A DNA stretch of 38,936 nt from GCA-002700125 sp964434385 (GCA_964434385.1 CAYSUW010000014.1:1-38936), one strand, 5' to 3'. Numbered from the stretch's first letter, positions 18,011 through 26,464 are shown. The notes: a model not told the origin generated them from the sequence alone. Numbers and translations: made by a program.

Positions 18011-18016
18011 TATAAT
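18011..18016 (+). promoter_or_regulatory. Possible -10 element for a leaderless methyltransferase mRNA
   Basis: TATAAT ends 6 bases before the ATG of the DNA methyltransferase. No Shine-Dalgarno lies in between. If used, transcription would start at or next to the ATG. No clear -35 box is seen, so this is tentative. Confidence 0.3.
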
Positions 18017-18022
18017 TACAAT

Positions 18023-19120
18023 ATGACTCAAATAAAAGAAGTTAAAAATAGTCTCAAACTTGAATGGAATGGAAAACCTCAAGAAATAATCTTTAAACCT
18101 TCAAAACTAAAACTTGTAGAATTCTTATCTTCAAAAAATGTGGGAGATTCAGAACAATTAAAGTCTAATAAATGGACTAATCTTCTTGTGAAAGGCAACA
18201 ACATAAATGTAATATCTTCTCTTTTAGAGCATCCATACAAATCAATTATAGAAAAATTTGGAGGTCTAAAACTTGCTTACATAGATCCTCCATTTTTCAC
18301 AGGCCAAAACAGATTAATAAACAAATCAATTTCTAAAAACAAACAAATCACTAAAGATGGAGAAATAGCCTACGAAGATAAATGGAACAATTCAATTGAA
18401 AATTACCTTTCTACATTGTACACACAACTTTTCTTAATCAATAAAATCTTAAGAGATGGAGGCTATATATATGTACATGTAGACTATAGAACTAGTAGCG
18501 CAATCAAATTAATCCTTGATGAAATTTTTGGAACTGAAAATCTAATAGGATATATTATTTGGGTCTTAAATAACGGAGCTAAAGGCAGAAAAAACTGGAG
18601 CAATCAACATAATGATATTTTATGTTATTCCAAAGGGAAAAACTTAGGTATAAATTTTGAATCCCCTCTTTTAAGAAAACCATTTTCAAAGACTAGTTTG
18701 AAAACTCATTTTACAAAGAAAGATAACGAAGGCAGAAATTATAGAATCAGAGAAATTAATGGAAAAGAATATAAGTACTATGCGGATGAAGGGAAAATAA
18801 TCGGATCAGTTTGGGATGACTGCACATCTATGAATGCTAATTCGCCTATAATGAAAGAATCCACAGGATACCCAACTCAAAAACCCTTGAAACTTCTAAA
18901 AAGAATCATTTCTGCTTCAACAGACCCAGGAGATATAGTAGGAGATTTTTTCTGTGGTTCTGGAACTACCTTACATGCAGCACAATCTCTGGGCAGAAAA
19001 TGGATTGGGGTAGACAACAGTGAAAAATCTTTAGAAATCACTAAACAAAGAATACAATCAATTGAAAAAACTTATCCTATGGAAGAACCTTCATGTTTGT
19101 TAAAAGAAATTAAAAACTAA
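18023..19120 (+). CDS. Solitary beta-class DNA methyltransferase (N6-adenine/N4-cytosine, Mod-like)
   Basis: Site-specific DNA methylase of 365 aa. The catalytic motif IV DPPF is at 88-91 (YIDPPFFTG), and the AdoMet motif FCGSG at 310-314 comes later, the beta-class order. YPTQKPLKLLKRIISA before it is the conserved TQKP segment of type III Mod and related enzymes. The target-recognition region, residues about 100-275, is short. No restriction subunit (Res) or other nuclease is adjacent, so it is probably an orphan regulator of gene expression or replication rather than part of an R-M system. Its stop overlaps the UDP-glucose dehydrogenase stop on the other strand. Confidence 0.88.
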   Translation: MTQIKEVKNSLKLEWNGKPQEIIFKPSKLKLVEFLSSKNVGDSEQLKSNKWTNLLVKGNNINVISSLLEHPYKSIIEKFGGLKLAYIDPPFFTGQNRLINKSISKNKQITKDGEIAYEDKWNNSIENYLSTLYTQLFLINKILRDGGYIYVHVDYRTSSAIKLILDEIFGTENLIGYIIWVLNNGAKGRKNWSNQHNDILCYSKGKNLGINFESPLLRKPFSKTSLKTHFTKKDNEGRNYRIREINGKEYKYYADEGKIIGSVWDDCTSMNANSPIMKESTGYPTQKPLKLLKRIISASTDPGDIVGDFFCGSGTTLHAAQSLGRKWIGVDNSEKSLEITKQRIQSIEKTYPMEEPSCLLKEIKN

Positions 19121-20451
19121 ATTACACCTATTCCAGAGTAAGAAAAACCAAGAGCTTTTATAAAAGAAGAATTTAAAATGTTCCTTGCATCCACAATATT
19201 TTTTCCTCTCATAGATTGAAATATTCTAGAATAATCATATTCCAAGAAATCTGGCCACTCAGTCATAATTACTAATATATCTGAATCTTCAACAGATAAA
19301 TATGGATCTTCAAAAATTTCCAAATCTTTAGATATAGGAGAATTAAAAGTTGCGACAGGATCAAAAACTTTAATCTTAGCATTCAGTGTAGAAAGATTCT
19401 CTATCAGTCTTACAGAAGATGAATTTCTAATATCATCAGTCCCCGCTTTAAAAGATAAACCCCAAATTGTTATCAATGATTCATTTATACTCACACTTTT
19501 TTTAATTTTCCTGATTATTTCATCTATTTGAACATTGTTTCTTTCAAGAACTTCTTTGAAAATTTTCAAAAATAAACCTCTATTTTTTGCTAAAGCATTT
19601 AATGCATTCAAATCTTTTTCCAAACAAGGTCCTCCAAAACCGGGACCAGGTTGCAAATAAGATTCTCCAATTCTAGAATCTAACCCCATACCTTTAGAAA
19701 CTTCATTAATATCTGCACCAACATATTCACATAACTCTGCCAATTCATTAATAAAAGAAATTCTAGTAGCTAAAAAAGCATTGGATCCATACTTGATCAT
19801 TTGTGCAGATGCTAAGCTAGTTTTAAGTACAGGAATTTTTTTATTCTCCTGACTTATCTCATCTAATCCTTTTTTTCTATCAATAAGATCACGATACATT
19901 TCTTCAATCAATTTAAATGCTTTTTCTGAATTTGTTCCAATAACTATTCTCTCAGGATTAAAAAAATCAAAGACGGCTTTCCCTTCCCTTAAAAATTCAG
20001 GATTTGAAACTATATCGAAATCTTTTCCTTCTTGATGCTGTTTTGAAAATTCTTGTCTCATTAATTCAACAGCATCTAGAGGTACTGTACTTTTCATAAC
20101 AACTACTTTATAAGTTTTAAAATTAGATTTAATCTGCTCAATAGCTGATTTGATTTGAGTCAAGTCAATATCTCCACCTTTATTTGATGGCGTACCTACG
20201 GCAATGATTATTATGTCAGAGTCAGATATAGAATCTGAAGGATCAGTAGTAAAATTAATGTTCCCAGAACTTAAACAGTTTTCTAATACTGATTCAATAT
20301 GTTCTTCATAAATTGGAGATTTACCATTCAGTAATGTTTTTATTTTTTCTTCAGCTATATCAATATTCGTAACCTTATGGCCTAGTTGTGCTAAACCCAA
20401 TCCAGTTATTAAACCTACATAACCTGCTCCGCCTATAATAGATATTTTCAT
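19117..20451 (-). CDS. ugd: UDP-glucose 6-dehydrogenase
   Basis: Oxidises UDP-glucose to UDP-glucuronate with two NAD, supplying uronic acid for surface polysaccharides. 444 aa, full length. N-terminal Rossmann motif GGAGYVGL at 7-14. The conserved VGTPSNKGGDID segment follows at 85, and PEFLREGKAV at 151. The catalytic nucleophile is C276 in GFGGPCLEKD. GDP-mannose dehydrogenase shares the fold, but the segments here fit Ugd. The gene is monocistronic and close to the GT4 glycosyltransferase, consistent with a scattered glycan pathway. Confidence 0.9.
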   Translation of the reverse strand: MKISIIGGAGYVGLITGLGLAQLGHKVTNIDIAEEKIKTLLNGKSPIYEEHIESVLENCLSSGNINFTTDPSDSISDSDIIIIAVGTPSNKGGDIDLTQIKSAIEQIKSNFKTYKVVVMKSTVPLDAVELMRQEFSKQHQEGKDFDIVSNPEFLREGKAVFDFFNPERIVIGTNSEKAFKLIEEMYRDLIDRKKGLDEISQENKKIPVLKTSLASAQMIKYGSNAFLATRISFINELAELCEYVGADINEVSKGMGLDSRIGESYLQPGPGFGGPCLEKDLNALNALAKNRGLFLKIFKEVLERNNVQIDEIIRKIKKSVSINESLITIWGLSFKAGTDDIRNSSSVRLIENLSTLNAKIKVFDPVATFNSPISKDLEIFEDPYLSVEDSDILVIMTEWPDFLEYDYSRIFQSMRGKNIVDARNILNSSFIKALGFSYSGIGVI

Positions 20452-20598
20452 ACTTTAGATATTATAATTCTCCCAATAATTTCACATTGAAAATTATTAA
20501 ATTTCTATGAATAAATTTTCTGGTTCCATTTACTTCTTTAAGTTAAATGTAGTAGAGTCGAATCAACTAATCAATATTTCAATATCAGGGGGATTAAA

Positions 20599-21645
20599 TT
20601 GAAAGGATTAAATATATTATTAATTTTTTCTCTAGTATTTACATTAATGACAGTTAGTTGCGGAATGTTGGAAAAAATCCTACCAACTCCTACTCCAATT
20701 CCTAGCCCTACTCCAATCCCTCCTACACCTACGCCTACGGGACCACAACCATATCCAGATCTAGTAAGACAATTATTTACTGATTTCTGTTCAGAGCTTC
20801 AAAGTAATGAATTTTGTGAATGTGGAATTTCTCAAATAGAGCAGAATATACTTCTAGAAGATTTCATGAAACTTGGGCTTACTGCATTAGATCCTAATAG
20901 TGGAGAAATAGGTGGTGACCTAATGAAAATCTTACCCCCTGAATTTATAGGAATTTTAACTCCTTGTATGCAATATATTCAATTACCAGATTCTGCTGAT
21001 ACCGAATCTGGAGAAGAAGTGGAAGAAAAAACACCTGAAGAAATAATAAATAACATATTAGGTGATTCTCCAAACGGACCTGCATTATTACCAATAGTAG
21101 AACAATGTATTCCTCAAGCAGGAACCAAATTCTGTGAATGTTCTTTAGAACAATTAGTTAACAACTACTCTGATGAAGAAATATCAAGCATGATAGCGGA
21201 TGGTTCTCTAGAACAAAAAATACAAGGTTTAGCTGCTGGTTGTTTCCAGTATTTCTCTCCAGGACAATCTGATGCTACACCAAAAGAAAAACCTGAAGAA
21301 ACAAATACAGAAAATTCAACAAACGATGAACCTGAAGAGACTACCAAACCTAAAAGTACGCTTGAATCTATTAATGATCTAATGAAAATGAACCAAATGG
21401 AATTAATGGGTGTTTTAACTCCTGATAATCCTCTAACTCCATTAATGCTAGCATCCAATACTTGTGTTCAAGAATCAGCTACACTAATGGGAGAAAGTGA
21501 AGCGAAAAAATACTGTAGTTGTGGTATTGAAAACTTTGCAGAAAAATATCCTACTCTTGATGATGTATCATCTCTGACTACAAGTGATAGATTAACTGAA
21601 TTAGAATCATCTATTGCATCATGTCCTTTACCAACAACTCAATGA
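20599..21645 (+). CDS. Lipoprotein with Thr-Pro linker and three four-cysteine repeats
   Basis: 348 aa from a TTG start with an excellent AGGGGG site 6 bases upstream. The lipoprotein signal ends at TVSC with lipidated C21. A Thr-Pro-rich linker covers residues 30-50. Three cysteine repeats follow: C64, C73, C75, C123; C170, C179, C181, C215; and C289, C306, C308, C342. Each has [FY]-C-x-C-[GS]-[IL] in the middle and a final Cys 34 (repeats 2 and 3) or 48 (repeat 1) residues on. A polar low-complexity spacer, 221-252, separates repeats 2 and 3. Function unknown; disulphide-stabilised surface binding domains are a reasonable guess. The neighbour at 21722 is also a Thr-Pro-rich lipoprotein. Confidence 0.75.
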   Translation: MKGLNILLIFSLVFTLMTVSCGMLEKILPTPTPIPSPTPIPPTPTPTGPQPYPDLVRQLFTDFCSELQSNEFCECGISQIEQNILLEDFMKLGLTALDPNSGEIGGDLMKILPPEFIGILTPCMQYIQLPDSADTESGEEVEEKTPEEIINNILGDSPNGPALLPIVEQCIPQAGTKFCECSLEQLVNNYSDEEISSMIADGSLEQKIQGLAAGCFQYFSPGQSDATPKEKPEETNTENSTNDEPEETTKPKSTLESINDLMKMNQMELMGVLTPDNPLTPLMLASNTCVQESATLMGESEAKKYCSCGIENFAEKYPTLDDVSSLTTSDRLTELESSIASCPLPTTQ

Positions 21646-21676
21646 TCAATATTGATTAGTTAAACATTTTTTGGAT

Positions 21677-21706
21677 TTTTAGTTTTAGACATTATCAAAA
21701 CTAAAA
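21677..21706 (+). other. Intergenic AT-rich hairpin
   Basis: TTTTAGTTTT (21677-21686) and AAAACTAAAA (21697-21706) are perfectly complementary around a 10-base loop, between the two Thr-Pro-rich lipoprotein genes. No T-run follows, so terminator function is doubtful; it could be an mRNA-stabilising or attenuating structure. Confidence 0.3.
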
Positions 21707-21721
21707 TATAAATATATAATT

Positions 21722-22456
21722 ATGTCTTTAAAATTCCAGAATAAAATTAAAAATACTGAAAGGAATTTAAGATTGATTCTTTTTTGTAGTCTAATTATAT
21801 TTTTTGCAGGATGTTCTTCTGAAAATGAAACTAATATTGAACCAACAAAGGTACCTATTCCTCAAAAAACCATACCTCAACAACAAAATAATCAAAACAT
21901 CATAGAAACTACAAAAATAGTTGTAGCTACAGTAGACATAAATAAAATTGTAGAGACTGTAATAGCTAAACTTCCAACACCTCAGTTGATTGAAAATAGT
22001 CCACCTCAACAACAAATACCTGATGTGAAAGCGACAGCAGTTTCTGTATTAAATTCAATTCTTTCTCTGACACCCACGCTAACACCTTTGCCAACAAGTA
22101 CCTATACTCCTACACCTACATTAACTCCTGAACCAACTTTAACACCTACACCCACATTAATTCCCTCAATAATCACTCTTTATACAGGTTCAACCATTGT
22201 CTCTCAGTCAGGAACTCAAATAACTATAAATGATGCAACAGCATTTTCATCAAGAACAGATGATGGTTTAACTGTCGATATTTTATGGGGAGACGGAACT
22301 TCAATGAAAAATATTACTGTTAAAGATGATGGATCTATTACGGCAAAACATACATACACAAAAGCTGGAATTTTTCCAGTAAAATTTATTGTTACTAATC
22401 AACACGGTGTAAGTATTTTCGACGAAATAAACTATGTGATTAATGATGATAAATAA
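21722..22456 (+). CDS. Lipoprotein with Thr-Pro linker and C-terminal PKD-like domain
   Basis: 244 aa. The signal anchor and lipobox (IFFAGC) give lipidated C31. A Gln/Pro-rich segment is followed by a helix, DINKIVETVIAKL, reminiscent of linker helices in Chloroflexota lipoproteins. A long Thr-Pro linker, 117-149, reaches away from the cell. Residues about 150-244 look like a PKD/immunoglobulin-type beta sandwich: ILWGDGTS, then KHTYTKAGIFPVKFIVTN. Such domains bind sugars or proteins at the surface. No catalytic domain. It follows the four-cysteine-repeat lipoprotein by 76 bases and may be co-expressed. Confidence 0.75.
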   Translation: MSLKFQNKIKNTERNLRLILFCSLIIFFAGCSSENETNIEPTKVPIPQKTIPQQQNNQNIIETTKIVVATVDINKIVETVIAKLPTPQLIENSPPQQQIPDVKATAVSVLNSILSLTPTLTPLPTSTYTPTPTLTPEPTLTPTPTLIPSIITLYTGSTIVSQSGTQITINDATAFSSRTDDGLTVDILWGDGTSMKNITVKDDGSITAKHTYTKAGIFPVKFIVTNQHGVSIFDEINYVINDDK

Positions 22457-22462
22457 CAAAAA

Positions 22463-23599
22463 TTATGATAATTCTTTTGAATAATTTTGTGCAATTCGAG
22501 AAGGCAAATATTCCAAACTCGAATTTTCTGCTTTAAAAGCTTTCTCTAAATTTTCACTAGGAAAATTCAAGAAATTGAGAATTTCAGTAGACAATAATTC
22601 AGGATCTGCAGGAGGAACCAAATTTCCTAAATCTCCATTCTTCAGAATTTCTCTTGGACCACTAGGACAATCTGTTGAAATAACAGGAGTTCCTAAATAC
22701 ATTGATTCAACTATCACATTTCCAAAACCTTCCCATAATGAAGATAAAACAAATAGATTTGATTTCGATAAGTATTTCCATGGATTTACTTGGAAACCCA
22801 TTAATTCTATATCATCTTTAAGGTTTTCTTTAGAAATCAAACTTTCTATTTTACTTCGTTCCGATCCCTCGCCAATAATTATCAACGTCCAATCTTTCTC
22901 TTTTCTAAGAATTGAAAATGCTTTGATCAAAGTAGAAAAATCTTTTTGGTGAGTTAAACGACCTATTCCAATAATTACAGGAATATCTATCTGAAACCAA
23001 GGATGAGTAACATTTTCATTTGAAAGGTTTTTTATCTCGGGATCTGCTGAAGGATTATAAATAACTCTTACTTTATTAGGTGACAAGTTAAAATTTTTTA
23101 TCAAATCTTGAGCTACACCATCTGAAATTGCAATTACTTTATCTGAATACTTGTAAACAAACTTTTTAATCATAAAATTAAAACTTCTAATCAACATAGA
23201 CTTATTTTTCAACATAGAAGATATATGCAAAGGTTCCCTTATAATTATCTGGGTTCTTATTTTCAGAAAAAATTTTACAAGTACTCCTAATGGTGCATTT
23301 CTAGCAGTCATCAAGGAATTTGGTTGTTCTTTTTTTAAATATCTAATTAGTCCCCAAAAAGATGCAATATTAAAATAGATTGATCTAGGGAAGAGAAATC
23401 GAAACAATCTAAAAAAGTTCCTTTTAGATAAATAAATTATCTCTGGCCCTTCAATTAAATTCTTCATATCTGGATTAATATCAACGACCAGTAAGTCAAT
23501 CTTCCATCCTAAATTACACATCTCTTTAGAGATTCTTAGAATCGATCTTTCTATACCACCTTTTTCAAATGATGGAATTAAAATAGATAAATGCATCAC
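22463..23599 (-). CDS. GT4-family glycosyltransferase
   Basis: Retaining, GT-B fold sugar transferase, 378 aa. The N-terminal acceptor domain starts with SILIPSFEKGGIERSIL, the GT4 Gly-rich loop. The donor-binding C-terminal domain carries IGIGRLTHQKDF near residue 211 and the E-x7-E motif in SLWEGFGNVIVESMYLGTPV near residue 285. Donor and acceptor are unknown; the enzyme probably builds surface glycan. Its ATG is 2 bases past the aminotransferase stop, so the two may be coupled, although their functions do not obviously connect. The C-terminus is convergent with the PKD-like lipoprotein gene. Confidence 0.9.
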   Translation of the reverse strand: MMHLSILIPSFEKGGIERSILRISKEMCNLGWKIDLLVVDINPDMKNLIEGPEIIYLSKRNFFRLFRFLFPRSIYFNIASFWGLIRYLKKEQPNSLMTARNAPLGVLVKFFLKIRTQIIIREPLHISSMLKNKSMLIRSFNFMIKKFVYKYSDKVIAISDGVAQDLIKNFNLSPNKVRVIYNPSADPEIKNLSNENVTHPWFQIDIPVIIGIGRLTHQKDFSTLIKAFSILRKEKDWTLIIIGEGSERSKIESLISKENLKDDIELMGFQVNPWKYLSKSNLFVLSSLWEGFGNVIVESMYLGTPVISTDCPSGPREILKNGDLGNLVPPADPELLSTEILNFLNFPSENLEKAFKAENSSLEYLPSRIAQNYSKELS

Positions 23600-23601
23600 T
23601 T

Positions 23602-24789
23602 CTAGTAAGGTAAAGGAGGTGTTTCAGACAAAACTCTTGCTGCTTCTCCAAGAGATTCACCATTCTTCAGTTCGAATCCGGATTCAGAAAGTAATTGTTC
23701 AAATGCTTGAAGTAAAGCAAAAACGTTCGCAGAAACACAAGATTCTCCCATTAATCCTACTCTCCAAATTTTTCCCTGGAATTGACCCAAACCTTTTCCA
23801 ATTTCAATCAAATATCTTCTTAGAAGGTTGCTTCTAAATTGTTCATCATTAATTCCATCAGGAATTTCTATCACAGTTAATTGATCCAAAGCAATTTTCG
23901 GATTTATTGGTAATTTTAATCCCATAGTTTTTAATCCAGACTTTAAAGCCTTAGAAAATTTATTGTGTCTCTGCCATCTTATTTCTAATCCTTCTTCAAA
24001 GACTAATTTCAAAGATTCTCTTAACCCATAAATCATATTTACTGGAGCAGTATGATGAGCTCTATGGTTACTTGACCAATAATCTGCAATTAAAGAAAGA
24101 TCTAAATACCACGAACTTGGTAAAGTTTCCCTCTTCTCAATTGTAGAAAGAGCTCTATAACTTACAGCAACAGGACTCAAGCCCGGAGGTGCAGCTAAAC
24201 ATTTTTGACTTCCACTATATGCATAATCTATGTCCCAATCATCAAATCTAAGTTCAGAACCTCCTAGAGATGTGACACAATCAGCCATAAAAAGAGCATT
24301 GTTTTCATGAGCTACTGCAGACAATTCTTTAATAGGATTCATAACTCCTGTAGATGTTTCAGCATGAATAGCTGCAACTAATTTTACATCGCTATGCTCT
24401 TTTAAAATTTTTCTTAATTGATCAGGTTCGACTGCTGTTCCCCATTTTACTTTCAAAGTAACAACATTTAATTTAAGTCTTTCAGCCATTAAAATCATTC
24501 GTTCACAAAAATGCCCATTCTCACATATTAAAATTTTGTCACCCTGTTCTACTAAACTAGAAAATCCAGCTTCCATTCCTGCAGATCCAGATCCTGCCAC
24601 CGAAAAAGCTCTTTGAGAAGTTTTAAAAGTCTTTTTTAAAAGGTCTTCTACTTCCTCAATAATAGAAAAATAATCAGGATCTAAATAACCCATTACTGGA
24701 GATGACAAAGCCTTAAGAACTCTAGGATGGGCAGAACTTGGCCCAGGTCCTAAAATAATTCTTCTAGGTATTTGATTTAATTCAGACAT
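23602..24789 (-). CDS. Class V aminotransferase, alanine--glyoxylate / serine--pyruvate type
   Basis: PLP enzyme of 395 aa. The PLP lysine is K196 in SGSQKCLAAPPGL, the signature of the AGXT/SPAT branch. The N-terminal PGPSSAHPRVLKAL and the HAETSTGVMNPI segment near 142 are also typical. Likely transfers the amino group of alanine or serine to glyoxylate, a photorespiration- or glycine-linked reaction; purine/ureide-type substrates occur in close relatives. Length is normal. The gene is read away from the zinc-finger gene, with an inverted repeat between them at 24865-24885. Confidence 0.88.
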   Translation of the reverse strand: MSELNQIPRRIILGPGPSSAHPRVLKALSSPVMGYLDPDYFSIIEEVEDLLKKTFKTSQRAFSVAGSGSAGMEAGFSSLVEQGDKILICENGHFCERMILMAERLKLNVVTLKVKWGTAVEPDQLRKILKEHSDVKLVAAIHAETSTGVMNPIKELSAVAHENNALFMADCVTSLGGSELRFDDWDIDYAYSGSQKCLAAPPGLSPVAVSYRALSTIEKRETLPSSWYLDLSLIADYWSSNHRAHHTAPVNMIYGLRESLKLVFEEGLEIRWQRHNKFSKALKSGLKTMGLKLPINPKIALDQLTVIEIPDGINDEQFRSNLLRRYLIEIGKGLGQFQGKIWRVGLMGESCVSANVFALLQAFEQLLSESGFELKNGESLGEAARVLSETPPLPY

Positions 24790-24864
24790 TTAAAATTTTT
24801 TAATTTGATAAAGAAGTATTTTATAACTCTATAAGAAATTTTTGAACCATTAGATATTTTATAG

Positions 24865-24885
24865 GTAATAATCACAAATTATTAC
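24865..24885. repeat. Inverted repeat in a divergent intergenic region
   Basis: GTAATAAT (24865-24872) and ATTATTAC (24878-24885) around CACAA lie between the divergent aminotransferase and zinc-finger genes. This is a plausible operator or hairpin; chance is possible in AT-rich DNA. Confidence 0.35.
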
Positions 24886-24978
24886 TACAAAATCTGATTA
24901 TCAAGATTTTCTAACTATTTTTTTATATAAATATAGTAATAATAATTGTATGATTAAAAAAAATCTTTTTAAAGAAAT

Positions 24979-25884
24979 ATGAATGATTATAAAATTTTCA
25001 GAGGGGATGAATGGGATGTAAATTTATCTTTATCTAAAAGTCACTTGAATGGAACTCTAAAAATCTTAAATACCAACAATAGAAGAATTTATAAACCTTT
25101 GTCAGAAACACCTAATGTATTTTTAAGATTTTCAGAAATAGGGTCTCTGTACTGGGAAGAACCTAAAGAAATTGAAATTTTAAAAGAAAAAACACAACAA
25201 TTTTTAAATAAGTTCTCTTATATTAATGATTTCAGCATCAATCAAGAGATATCCATGAATTCTTTCATAGAAGAAGCTAAAACTACATCAAATATAATCT
25301 CAATAATTAAATTAAACAACAAAGATAAATCACCTAATATTTCTTTACTTCTCAATAGAATAACTGGCTTATATGAGCAAAAAAATGAAAAAGAAGATGC
25401 ACTAAACAAATGGATGATAAATAAAATCCAAGAAAATCTGGAAAATGAGCCCTGTATTCATCAAATTGAAACACGAAATTCTAGTAAATCTTATAATTTA
25501 ACTGTCAATCCAAAATCTTTAAAAGCAGCTATTTGGTTTCAAATAGCAAATATAATAATCTCAAAAAAATATATAAAAGATTGCTCTTACTTGTTATGTA
25601 AAAAACTATACTTTACTACAAGGTCTAACCGTAATTATTGTAGTTCTAATTGTCAAACAAGAGCAAAATCTTATAGAGCTTACCACAATTTGTCTACAGA
25701 ATTATCCAATAAAAATATTAAGCCTAAAAAATCAAATGAACTTTCTCCACCACCAAAATTTCACTCAATTCAAAAACCAGAAAAAATAATCAAATCTAAA
25801 GAATATGAACCCATTGAAGAATATGATCCAGACTTTGGATTCTTTGAAAATCAAGAATCTGAAAAAAGAATTCTAGGAGAGTAA
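24979..25884 (+). CDS. Protein with C-terminal CGNR-like treble-clef zinc finger
   Basis: 301 aa, cytoplasmic (no signal). Residues 1-195 are mixed alpha/beta with no clear relative. Residues 202-225 carry C202-x4-C207-x13-C221-x3-C225, followed by QTRAKSYRAYH. The YCSxxC-x-x-RAK pattern matches the CGNR zinc fingers at the C-terminus of ABATE-domain (DUF1470) proteins, thought to bind DNA or RNA. The N-terminal half may be a divergent ABATE domain; that needs a profile search. The acidic C-terminal tail (EEYDPDFGFFENQESEK) is unusual. It is read 50 bases before a lipoprotein gene. A 10-codon ORF overlaps its start by ATGA. Confidence 0.65.
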   Translation: MNDYKIFRGDEWDVNLSLSKSHLNGTLKILNTNNRRIYKPLSETPNVFLRFSEIGSLYWEEPKEIEILKEKTQQFLNKFSYINDFSINQEISMNSFIEEAKTTSNIISIIKLNNKDKSPNISLLLNRITGLYEQKNEKEDALNKWMINKIQENLENEPCIHQIETRNSSKSYNLTVNPKSLKAAIWFQIANIIISKKYIKDCSYLLCKKLYFTTRSNRNYCSSNCQTRAKSYRAYHNLSTELSNKNIKPKKSNELSPPPKFHSIQKPEKIIKSKEYEPIEEYDPDFGFFENQESEKRILGE

Positions 25885-25933
25885 GATAGAAAAATTCAAT
25901 TGAGAATGATAAATTATTAACGGGGGTACAGAA

Positions 25934-26464
25934 ATGCCATTTAAAAATAAATTTTTACCATTATTGATAATTTTATCTACTTTATTCTTTCTTGCTTGTT
26001 CTTCAAATTCAGAAGCTTCAGGACCATGTGAAGAATCTTCAAAAAATGATGATGAAATAATTACATCCAAGATTTGCTATCCTGAAAAAACTTACACTAT
26101 AGCAGATTTTGAAGCTGCAGGATTAAAAAAACCAAAATCTCTTAAAGCAGATGCAGTTGATAAGAAAACTGGAGAAAGAATTACACCTGAAGCTATAGAA
26201 GCTCACATAGGTTTTTATAAAAGCACAATGGGACCAAAAGATATTGAATTAAGATTCTATAAAAACCATCAAGATGCACTAGAGTTTGGAGTTCCTGTAG
26301 CAGAGAAAACTATATCCATCCCCTCTGAAGCAGGTGGAGCTGTAAAAGGCGCAGGAACTTTTGCGAAATCAAGTTATGGAGCTTATGCAGTTACTGGAAA
26401 CGTCATAATGCTTTGCCAAGTACAAATAGAAGTATGTGATGAATTAGTTAACGGAATAAAATAG
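25934..26464 (+). CDS. Lipoprotein of unknown function, member of a three-paralogue family
   Basis: 176 aa with a clear lipoprotein signal: lipobox FFLAC, Cys at residue 22. A GGGGG run lies about 9 bases upstream of the ATG. Mature protein: CYPEKTYTIADFEAAGLKK at the start, then DIELRFYKNHQDALEFG, and AVTGNVIMLC near the end, with about six Cys in all. The same order of motifs occurs in the proteins at 32701 and 13277. Function unknown. The amidohydrolase gene begins 7 bases downstream with a strong GGAGG site, so the two are co-transcribed. Confidence 0.75.
   Translation: MPFKNKFLPLLIILSTLFFLACSSNSEASGPCEESSKNDDEIITSKICYPEKTYTIADFEAAGLKKPKSLKADAVDKKTGERITPEAIEAHIGFYKSTMGPKDIELRFYKNHQDALEFGVPVAEKTISIPSEAGGAVKGAGTFAKSSYGAYAVTGNVIMLCQVQIEVCDELVNGIK

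Noticed and set aside
21677..21706. Hairpin as a terminator between the two Thr-Pro lipoproteins
   Set aside because: Good stem but almost no G+C and no T-run after it; kept only as an unassigned hairpin.
22575..22952. 125-codon plus-strand ORF
   Set aside because: Fully antisense to the GT4 gene; no ribosome-binding site and no recognisable product. A shadow of the AT-rich codon pattern.
24950..24982. 10-codon ORF overlapping the zinc-finger gene start (ATGA)
   Set aside because: Too short to test, no ribosome-binding site; could be chance.
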